In this document: positions 1 to 11,655 of the stretch, piece after piece
Position numbering within the stretch: the stretch's first letter is position 1
How the letters are laid out: the number at the start of each line of letters is the position of its first letter
Source: Rugalucina vietnamica
Lineage: Eukaryota; Mollusca; Bivalvia; Lucinida; Lucinidae
Assembly: GCA_964017185.1 (NCBI GenBank)
Contig: OZ024877.1
Span: forward strand, 4,194,006 to 4,258,005
Length of the DNA stretch: 64,000 bases
Reading direction: 5' to 3'
The notes under the pieces: model-generated
Database searches by the model: none
The model's input: the letters and a program-made list of their open reading frames with translations, nothing else
What the model was told of the DNA's origin: nothing
Translations under genes and position numbers: made by a program

Positions 1-136
1 GCGGTACGGTCTACACCTGATAGATATGAACCTTGAGGGTGTCTGGGAGAACAGGTCAAAGTATGTCTACTACACAGAGCTTGTGTTTGAACTGGCTGCT
101 CTCTCCATAGACTTTGGACACCACCTTCACATGCTG
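1..136 (+). CDS. AMFR: AMFR exon (membrane segment), 5' end outside window
   Basis: The frame starting at base 2 reads through YGLHLIDMNLEGVWE and YVYYTELVFELAALSIDF to HHLHML, then a GTAAGT donor at 137. It matches the AMFR stretch before the last transmembrane helix, where human has HREGTWEGKGTYVYYTD. The exon is open at the left edge. The ATG at 26 is internal, not the start codon. Confidence 0.93.
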
Positions 137-3100
137 GTAAGTGTCAGAGATTCGACTGGCTGGACATTGCATTATCTTAACCCATATATGATGTATAGAC
201 TTTCCCATTGTTATCATTTGGACGAGTCCACTTTCATTTTTAGGGCCATTAGGGTTGATTTTATATTTTAATCCCATTTTTCGATGAAATTCCTGTTAGC
301 AAACAGGATAGCCCCAGATGGGATGCCACATTCTGCGGCGTCCTATCTGGGGCTGTTCTGTTTGCCTATGTCCCATAAAAAGAACGCCAGGCTTATATGA
401 TTTTTACATTGTTTGCATCCTTCAAAAGGTGAGAGCAATGGCCTAGTGATAGAGGGTAGGAATCTAGAGATCCTAAATTTGAACCCCACTAGCACTGGGT
501 TGTGTCCTTGAGCAAGGCTAATTAATCCCCCATAATACCCAGTTCATACCCAGGAAGTGGTGGCTCCATCCCAGCATAAATCAAAACTTATCAACTGAGA
601 TATTAAACCACAAAACAAACATCCTACATGAATCATTTTTTGCATGTCGTGGAAGACAATACTGTTCCATTTGATATCATTCAAATCAAGTAAACTGCAA
701 AACTAAACCTACAGTAACTCTTGAATTTAGTGTGTACATGTAAGAACACATTTTCAAGCTGAATAATTATGACATTAAAATCAATGTTTCAGTTATGGGG
801 TAACATATTCCTGAGTATGGCCAGTCTTGTGATCCTGATGCAGCTACGCTACCTGTTCTATGAGTTCCAGAGGAGGATAAAGAGACATAAAAACTATCTC
901 AGAGTTGTCAAAAATATGGAAGCCAGGTAAAGTCAATGTCAGCTGGGATTTACACAAACAAAAATTTGGAACCAGTACATTTGTGTGCTGTAACAGACAA
1001 CACACCAACATATTTGATTCTGCTAATGAAATTTGAAGGTTTTGTATCATGGAAATTTTGATGATGTCTGATTTCCAGCATTGTTGTGAGTACATAACTT
1101 TTCCATGCAATTTGTAATTACCCTGAAGAACATCTAAGTTGCCCCCCTCCTAGCCAGGTGGTAATGGTCCTGTCAGATTTCACTGACACTCTTAATCCTT
1201 TGAACATCTCTTCGCTATATCCAGTGTCGGTTTGAGTACCGCACACAGGGCACATGAGAGACAAGCCATGTTTTACTTATGGATGTGACAGTGTATGTTT
1301 TTCATCTGGGCTCTTAGTTTTGCCCCACTTACTTATTATTCTATCTGAAATGAGTGAAATAGTAATGAAAGGGACATGAAACTGTCGTAAAAAGTACAGA
1401 AGAATAAACATATTCGTACCCTGATAAAATAAGTAGGAATATTTGCAAATGCATGTGTATGTATTTCTTTATCCAGGTTCAGTATGGCAACACCAGAAGA
1501 CATAGTAAAGAACAGTGATGACTGTGCTATCTGCTGGGAGAAACTAGAGACAGCTAGGAAGCTACCATGTGGTCATCTCTTCCACAAGTAAGAAAACATC
1601 ACATATTTGCTGAGTTTGCTTAATTTTTAGACATGCTGGGTTTTGTAGTAAACGCTGAATGTATAGTAAAGCCCAAAGCTATTGTGTGGTTATCTTTTTC
1701 ACTAGTAAGAAGCTTGATAGAAAAATGCCAGCATTTTCAAACATCCAAGATTTTGTTGTAACTACCCTTAAAACTGAAGTTGAAAAAATTATGTCAGTCG
1801 TATATGCCTTAGAAACTTTTCAAAATGATTAGATGAAAATTTTCACCTCCAAGCAAAATATGTTACTGCACAAGACCAAACAGTTCTGATTCTTTCCATG
1901 TAAGAAAACATGTAAATGTTTTGTATGTATTATGTAACAATGTGTAATCTTTTAAATCCAGTTCTTGTCTGAGGTCTTGGCTAGAACAAGACACCTCCTG
2001 TCCGACGTGTAGAATGTCCCTGAATGAGAGGGTCGAGGTTGATCCAAATGGCAATGTGCCGGCCGGTAGAGGGGGTGGGGATGTGATAGCCCAGCAACCC
2101 AATCCCGGGGGAAACCAAACTACTAACCACTTCTTCCATTTTGATGGTAGGCAATTTCAGGACTATTTTTCTTAGTATTAGAACTTCATGTTGATACTTA
2201 AAGCACAAATTTATGAAGTAAATAAATAATGAGGTAAGGGAGAGGCTATGTATCTTTTAGAGTTATGCTATTACTTTAAAAGCATTGAATTTTATATACA
2301 AATGGCGGGATATTTGGGCCATTTTTTCACTCGGATAACTTCTATGTCTGGATGGGACTAGTTGCATCTTGTGTATCGTGTGACTGGTGTTGGAATCCTG
2401 TAAAGTGTCTGGACTTGTAGAAAGTCACTATGAAGTGAAACAACACTGCAAAAGAGTGTATTTAGACCTTATTGAAAGATTGTTACCGTACCTTAAAACT
2501 GGACAGTACTCACACTCGTACATGTTTTAATATTTCACAGGATCTCGCTATGTGAGTTGGTTCCCAAGTTTCTCAGTAGAAGTAACCCACACACAGTTGT
2601 TACCGAGAGCCAGACAGGCACCGATACAGACATCACAGCTTGATAATATGGTATGTTTTTTTTTTTTATGTGAAATTGATTAAGAATCTTTTTTGATTCT
2701 ATACCAAAATATAACAAGTTTAAAAACTGGCCTCTGGTAATGGTTTTTCACAGAAAATTTCCGTGTGGAGAACAATAGGAAAGTTATTTTCATGACAAAA
2801 TCTTGATCTTAGTTTGTCCTAATAGGACCTGCAAAAATTATGAAAATCGGCCAGCAGATAAAGCTTTTTAATGGCCAAAATGAGTTTTGAACAGGGATTT
2901 TGCATTGGCAAGGGAGATAATTCACGAGCATGAAAGTGGGTCTTTTTGAAATTTTTTACTTGATCATGAAGATTCTGTCCCGGTATGTCATTAATGATTT
3001 TGAGCAATCATAATGAAATACCAAGAATTATAGTTTTTTGTAGGAAAAGATTTACCTCCCTTTCATGAGATTTTTGTACAGAAAATCATACGTTCAGAAA

Positions 3101-6100
3101 TATTTTTGACTAGTACTTTTTTTCTTTGTCAATCGATTTTCAAAATTTTTGCAGCAGATTTTGTGACAAACTAAATGCTCAATCGTGCCAAGAAAATGAT
3201 TAATATTTCATCTTCATTTGAACAGTTGCAAAATATCTGCAATAAATCATGGATCTTGGAAGCACATTTCAGAAATGTATGAATAATTTTATTGGTCAAA
3301 TTTTTTACTGACGTTATTCTGTTGTTAAGTGTTAAACAAAAAACTGTGAAATCTAGTAATATGAGAACTCATGATTGCCAATTGAGGATTTTATCACTAG
3401 TGCATATTAAATCTATTTTCGAGACTACTACAGAACATAAGCCAGCAATTCAATGAAAACACCAGTGTGCATTTATTCTGTTTGAAGGCTCGTCAAGTCC
3501 TCCAAGTATTTCCCCACATGCCACTGAACATTGTGATGGATGATCTAAGGATGACAAGATCTGTTGATTTCACCATAGAAAATATACTAGAGGGCAGATT
3601 ACAGGCACCTCCTGTGAGTATGAAAAAAGTGTATAAGTTGCTACATACACATATTTGTTTGTCCATAAAGATACTGCAAAGTCTCTTAGATTCACATTTA
3701 AAGATTCCTCTTAAAATATGTGGATGCATTAGAAAACTTTTGTTAAGGCCTTTATTAGCTCACCTGAGCCGAAGGCTCACAAGGTGAGCTTATAGTACAG
3801 TAGTCGAGCCGGCGTCCGTCCGTGCGTGCGTCCGTCCGTCCGTTCACATTTTCAAACTCAAATATCTCTAAGACAACATGGCCGATCGTAATCAAATTTT
3901 ATCTAAAGCATCATTGAGGAGGGGGAAAGGTTGTGTTAGGTTTTGGGCCAGGTCGGATCAGAACTCTGGTTTCCATGGCAACGGATAGCTCCCATAGAAT
4001 TACAATGGGAAAAACATATAAAAATCTTCTTCTCTGAAACCACAAGGCCAAGAGCGTTCATATTTTGTGTGTAGCAACGTCTATTGGTCCTCTTCATAAA
4101 TCCTGCCATACGTGCCCCTGGGGTCCATATGGGCCCCGCCCCGGGGGCGTCATGATGAAAATATAAAAAAATCTTCTTCTCTGAAACCACAAGGCCCAGA
4201 GCTTTCATATTTTGTGTGTAGCAATGTTTAGTGGTCCTCTATATAAATCCTGCCAATCATGCCCCCGGGGTCAGAAATGGCCCCGCCCCGGGGGGTCATT
4301 AGCTCCCAAAGACTTACAATGGGAAAAACATAAAAAATCTTCTTCTCCGAAACCACAAGGCCCAGAGCTTTCATATTTTGTCAGTAGCAATGTATAGTGG
4401 TCCTCTTTATAAATCCTGCCAACCATGCCCCTGGGGTCCATACGGGCCCCGCCCCGGGGGGTTCATGGGTAAAACATAAAAAAATCTTCTTCTCCGAAAC
4501 CACAAGGCCCAGAGCTTTCATATTTTGTTTGTAGCAATATATTGTGTTCCTCTTTATAAATCCTGCCAACCGTGCCCCTGTGTTCCACACGGGCCCCGCC
4601 CCGGGGGCGTCATGATGAAAATATAAAAAAATCTTCTTCTCTGAAACCACAAGGCCCAGAGCTTTCATATTTTGTGTGTAGCAATGTTTAGTGGTCCTCT
4701 ATATAAATCCTGCCAATCATGCCCCTGGGGTAAAAAATGGCCCCGCCCCGGGGGTCATTAGCTCCCATAGACTTACAATGGGAAAAACATAAAAAAATCT
4801 TCTTCTCCTAAACCACAAGGCCCAGAGCTTTCATATTTTGTGTGTAGCAATGTATAATGGTCCTCTTTATAAATCCTGCCTACCGTGCCCCTGGGGTCCA
4901 TACGGGCCCCGCCCCGGGGGTGTCATGGGAAAAACATAAAAAAATCTTCTCCAAAACCACAAGGCCCAAAGCTTTCATATTTTGTATGAAGCAATGTTTA
5001 GTGGTCCTCTATATAAATCCTGCCAATCATGCCCCTGGGGTCAAAAATGGCCCCGCCCCGGGGGTCATTAGCTCCCATAGACTTACAATGGGAAAAACAA
5101 AAAATCTTCTTCTCCAAAACCACAAAGCCCAGAGCTTTCATATTTTGTCAGTAGCAATGTATAGTGGTCCTCTTTATAAATCCTGCCAACCGTGCCCCTG
5201 TGGTCCACACAGTCCCCGCCCCGGGGGCGTCATGGGAAAAACATAAAAAATCTTCTTCTCCGAAACCACAAGGCCCAGAGCTTTCATATTTTGTTTGTAG
5301 CAATGTATAGTGTTCCTCTTTATAAATCCTGCCAACGGTGCCCCTGGGGTCCATACAGCCCACGCCCCAGGCATGTCATTATCTACCATAGACTTATAAT
5401 GGAAATATGTGAAAAAATCTTCTCTGCAACAGCATGACACAAAGCTTGTATATTTGATATACAACATTGTCATGTGTTGCTCTACATAAATCCTGCCAAT
5501 CTTGCCCCTGGGGTCAAATATGGCCCAACCTTCGGGGTCATTATAGGACCCTGACCTTGTTAGATGATTTTTTCAAGTGAACCAAAATGGCAGAAAAGAG
5601 GATACACAATCCAGACAAGAGCTCTCCTGCTGATGTAAGTAGGGTTTCAAGGTCACATGACCAAGATGGCTATCATACCCATATATGGTAAAAAACCCAA
5701 CTACTTTGTTCAGTGACTTTACTTGTTGGCTTTCAGGTGAGCGATCGTTGCCCCTGGGCTACTTGTCTAAATACCTGGTGTGGTAAATTGGTGGATAGCT
5801 GCTGCTAGGGATGAGAAAAAAATTGATCCCTAATTTCCTATTTCACCTAAGACCTGTTGCTAGTTAATGATGAAGGAATGTACAAGAACTGGTTGATTGC
5901 TTTCAGTGAGCTGGTGCATGCTCAGGAAGTCTGGCCATGATTGTATGATTATGATATTAACTGAGCCCACTCAAAATGACAAAAATGTGTTGGCAAGGTC
6001 ATCAATTTACAGTTTATCAGCAACAGTACGAATACACCAACTCTTTTAATATCCATGTGTGTTTACCGTAACATGGATGTCTGAGATTTAAAATCACTGT

Positions 6101-9100
6101 TTATTGTAATGTTGACGGCCCCCGTGGCCGAGCGGTTAAGAGCGCTGTTTCTTAATCACTCGATCATCGCATTGTCTGGTGTGGGTTGAAGCCCCGCTCT
6201 GGCCACATGTGAGACAAGCCAAGTTCTGCTTGCTGGTTTGTCAGGTGGTTTTTCTCGGGGTTCTCCCGTTTTCGCCCCACCTACTGATTGGCCCGTCTCA
6301 TATGAGCTGAAATAGTCTTGAAAGGGACGTAAAACTGAATTAAAAAAAAAAATATGTAATGTTTCCAGCCTGGTTCCATCATCAGTAGAACAGTGCAGGG
6401 TGAAGACAGTGAGGACTCGGATGATTCCAGTAACCATCAGGTAACTATGAGCCGCATCGTGAGAAAACCGGAATTTCGCCTATGCGAAAACAAAGGCGCA
6501 GATCAGCTTCGCAGTAACTGCGAAGCTGATCAGCGCCTTTGTTTTCGCCACTCGGATAGTACAATTTCTCTTCTTCCTAATTCCAAAATTTCACGCTTCT
6601 AACCATTTTCTGAGACTGCACAGACCGGTTTATGTCGGACCTGGTCGGAAACCCCGAAGACCGGTTTTCTCGCGTCACGGCTCACTATGATCTACATCCA
6701 TCTTTTATGCTCTTCAGTTTACCTGTTATCTTGTTGATTAGAAAATTTGATTCATGCATTCATGAATGTGAATGGCAGGAAAAAAAAATAATCATGAATA
6801 CAAAATGTGAGGATTTTATAAGCCCATTTTCAAAGAATTGGAAGAAAACATGAGCCACCTTGTGGGAAAACCAACAATGTGGTTTCTGACCATGTCTGAC
6901 ACAAACCGGCCTGTACAGCTACAGAAGCAGGCTAGAATCTAGAAATTTTGGAGTTAAGTAGAGGATGAATTGAACTATCCGAGTAGCGAAAACAAAGGCG
7001 CTGATCAGCTTCGCGGTTACCGCGAAGCTGATCTGCGCCTTTGTTTTCGTCTATGCAGATTGTTGGTTTTCCCATGGGGCGGCTCATATGAAAATGGTTG
7101 AATTGGTAGCAGAATGTAACATCAAGATTCACTGGCTGTGAACAAGATAAGGGCTGATATGCATGGCTTTACAGACTAGTGTGTGCAGCTTGCAGGTTGT
7201 TCTAATGATGTGTTGCTTGCAAATGCAATAGCTGACATTTTTTGGTGAATCAGTTCTTGTATTTTCTAGATCAATTTTCCACCAAGCCAGTTCCAGAGAG
7301 AAGAGTCGTCATCATCTTCCACCCAGGATCAGAGGGGAGAGGGGGCAGTAGGGGGAGAGGGGCCGACTCTAGGGGAGGCAACAGAGTATATGACACCAGC
7401 GGGAGATGCTTCATCACCAGTACCAGCTGAAAACAGGTAACATTTATTGGAACAGATTTTAAATTTCATAACTCCATGTTACCTAAAGCTCTTGTCTCTT
7501 GAGACATGTGTTTTTGACAGTAAAAGAATAAACAAATGTATAAATAAAAGAATAAACAAAAACCAAATAGAAACAGATCTAAAACGTTCTTCTTATGATT
7601 GCTTTTTGTTCTGCACATGTGAGAATTTTCTTTGAAAAGCATTTTCTGGCAACATTGGAGAATTATAAGCTGTGTTTTGAGAGGATTTTTTATTCATATT
7701 AATTGTGCAGCGACAAAAGAAAACCGGTCTTCTGGATTTCCGACCAGGTCTGACACAAACCGGCCTGTGCGGCTACAGAAGATGGCTAGATGCTAGAAAT
7801 TTCGGATTTAGGAAGAAGAGGAATTGTACTATCCGTGTAGCGAAAACAAAGGCGCTGATCAGCTGTGCAGTTACTGCACAGCTGATCTGCGTCTTTGTTT
7901 TCGCATAGGCAAAAATCTGTTTTACTCATGACGCGGCTCAATTGTCTATTGACAGGAATGAAGCGCTCGCTCATTTTGGAGGGAGATTCTCAAAGTCTGC
8001 ACCGGAGAGGGAGAGTATGCTGGCAGACAGGAAAAATAGTATGTTAGAGCAGGCTAGGAGGTAAGAACATATTAAAACCATGGTCTGACATACTGGTACT
8101 ATGATTTTGAGCTAAGCATACATCAGAATGGTGATGCTTATCATCTGAGTATTTAGAGATAGAGGTTTGAAATGAAAAAATATCAGTGGACAACTGCTTT
8201 AATACACAGTTATTGTGGATTACTTATTCCCTTGATTTGTTCCAATGAAAAAGTCTTCACATTACATGAACATTTTTAGCTCGACTGCACGAAGTGCATA
8301 GAGCTATTGCTGTCACCCCGGTCGTCCACGTTCCCGTGTGCGTTCCCGTTCCCGTGCGCATCACACTTGCGTTAAAGTTTTCTAGAAGTCCATATCTTGA
8401 CAACCACTCATCAGAAAGCATTCATACTTGGACCATAGATACCCTGTAGGGTTAGCTTTCATTCCATGGCATCGGGCCCCTGGGTCCAGGCCAGGGGGTG
8501 GGGCTGGAGGTTAAAATCTAGAACACCTTCAAAAATGGCAATTCTTGTGTTAAAGTTTTCTAGAAGTCCATATCTTGACAACCACTCATCAGAAAGCATT
8601 GATACTTGGGCCATTGACACCCTGTAGGGTCGGCTTTCATTCCATGGCATCAGATCCCTGGGTCCATGCCAGGGGGTGGGGCTAGAGGTTAAAATCTAGA
8701 ACACCATTAATAATAATGGCTTTTTAGCTCACCTGAGCCATTAGGCTCACAAGGTGAGCTTATAGGATGGCCATGATCCGGCGTCCGTCCGTCCATCCGT
8801 CGTCCGTCCGTCCACAATTTCAAAAATCTTCTTCTCTGACTGAAACCGCTTGGCCAACCAAAGCCAAATTTTATATGAAGCATCTATAGGAAGGGGGAAC
8901 AAATGTGTATATAAGAAATTCAGGTCACATGACCAAGATGGCCGCCATGCCCATATATGGTAAAAACCCTTCAAAAATCTTCTTCTCCAGAACCGGTGGA
9001 CTGATTTCAACGAAACTTGGCATGAAGCATCGATGGCTCAAGCACTACAATGTGTATATAAATCATGACCCTGTGATGACCTTGACCTATTTTACGGCAA

Positions 9101-11621
9101 GGTCAACATAGGTCGCCAATGCATTTGAATGGGGAAAACTTTTAAAAATGTCATTTAAAGTGAAAGTCTTGCAGGAAATGGGCAGTAGGACTGAATATTA
9201 ATGATTCTGAAAAAAAAATTTGACCCCAGGGGCTCATATGCCCCCACCCCGGGGCAATATACATGTATATTACCATAATATTCAAACATCATCTCCTCTA
9301 AAACCGCTTGGCCAATCAAAGCCAAATTTTATGTGAAGCATCAATAGGAGAGGGTTATCAATGTGTATATAAATAATCCAGGTCACATGACCAAGATGGC
9401 CGCAATGCCCATATATGCTAAAAACCCTTCAAAAATCTTCTCCAGAACTGGTGGATCGATTTCAAAGAAACTTGGCATGAGGCATCGATGGCTCAAGTAC
9501 TACAATGTGTATATAAATCATGTGATGACCTTGACCTTTTTTTACGGCAAGGTCAACATAGGTCGCCAATGCATTTGAATAAGGAAAACTTTTAAAAAGT
9601 CATTTGAGGTGAAAATCTTGCAGGAAATGGGTAGCAGGACTAAATATTAATGATTCTGAACAAAAAATTGACCTAAGGGCTCATATGCCCACACCCTGGG
9701 GCAATATACATGTATATTACCATAATATTCAAACATCTTCTCCTCTGAAACCACTTGGCCAATTGAAGCCAAATTATATGTGAGGCATCTATAGGATGGG
9801 GGAACCAATGTATATATTAACAATCTAGGTCACATGACCAAGATGGCTGCCATGCCCATATATGGTAAAAACCCTTCAAATATCTTCTTCTCTGAAACCA
9901 ATAGATTGATTTCAATGAAACTTGGCGTGAAGCATCCATGGCTAAATTACTACAATGTATATATAAATCATGACCCTGTGATAACCTTGACCAAGTTTAT
10001 GGCAAGGTCAACATGGGTTGCCCATGCATTTGAATGGGAAAAAGTGTTAAAATGTCATTTGAAGGGAAAAGCCAGCAAGAAATTGGCAAATGGACAGAAT
10101 ATTGATTATTCTGAAAAAAGAAAACGGCCCAAGGGCTTCATCTGCCCCTGCACTGGGGTTAAATACCATAATATTCAAACATGTTTATTGATATATGCAG
10201 CAGACTCAGGTGAGCGTTTACAGGACCATTGGTCCTCTGGTCTGTGATATAGTATTCTAGAAGTCTATATCTTGAAAACTTTTTATCAGAGGGCTTTCAT
10301 ACTCGGACCATAGGTACCCTGTAGGGTTGAGTTTCATTTCATGGCATCGGATCTCTGGGTCCATGCCTGGGGGGTGGAGCTGGAGTTTAAAAACTAGAAC
10401 ACTGTAAAAATAGATGTACTGCTGTGCAACTTTTACAAGGAGTCCATATCTTGACAACAACTTATCATAAAGCATTCATACTTCATACACTTTAGGTTCC
10501 ATGACATCGGACCTCTGGTTCGGAGTCAGGGGGGCGGGGCTAGAGGTCAAAATCTAGAACTCCCCGAATTTTTTTTTTCTTTTTATTTCTTAATAGAAAC
10601 AACTTAGGAAGATGGTTGGTCATTCATCTTTTGACTTTGTGACACTGACTTGTGTGTCATGATGGTAAGGGTCGTTTGACCTACTTTCCATGGTTCAGTG
10701 ATTTTGCCTTATATCTTGACACTCAATTAGTATATTTTCTTACTTCTTTCAGATTATGAGTGAGTATGACCAGGCCTTTAACCCCAATATACTTATAGGT
10801 CACTGTGACCTAATTTCACGGTTCAGTGATTTTGCCTTATATCTTGACACTCAATTAGTATATTTATACCCCCGGCATTTATGCCGACGGGTATATAGTT
10901 TTCGCTTTTCCGTTCGTCCGTTCGTATGTTCGTTAGTTCGTTGGTTCGTTAGTTCAGTTAAAATGTCAAAGTTTTGGTTAAAGTTTCTCTGCTGGTGTAT
11001 ATCTCATGAACTATATATCAGAAACCATTCATATATGGACTATAGGTACCCTATAGGGTTAGCTTTGTTTCTATGATTTTGGACCCCAGGGTCCATGCCC
11101 GGGGGTGGGGCTAGAGTTCAAAATCTAGGTCACCTTTAATTTGCGTCAAAGTTTTGGTTAAAGTTTATCTATTGGTGTATATCTCATGAACTATATATCA
11201 GAAACCATTCATATTTGGACTATAGGTACCCTATAGGTTTAGCTTTGTTTCTATGATTTTGGACCCCAGGGTCCATGCCCGGGGGTGGGGCTAGAGTTCA
11301 AAATCTAGGTCACCTTTAATTTGCGTCAAAGTTTTGGTTAAAGTTTATCTATTGGTGTATATCTCATGAGCCAATCATCAGAAGCCATTCATATTTGGAC
11401 TATAGGTACCCTATAGGGTTAGCTTTGTTTCTATGATTTTGGACCCCAGGGTCCATGCCCGGGGGTGGGGCTAGAGTTCAAAATCTAGGTCACCTTTAAT
11501 TTGCGTCAAAGTTTTGGTTAAAGTTTCTCTAGTGGGGGGTATATCTCATGAGCCAATCATCAGAAGCCATTCATATTTGGACTATAGGTACCCTATAGGG
11601 TATAGGGTTGGGTCCATGCCG

Positions 11622-11655
<34 letters not shown>

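Noticed and set aside
9834-10247. 137-codon frame MTKMAAMPIYGKNPS and its relatives at 15365 and 23200
   Set aside because: Translation of family 1 repeat units; frames differ in length between copies because of random stops.
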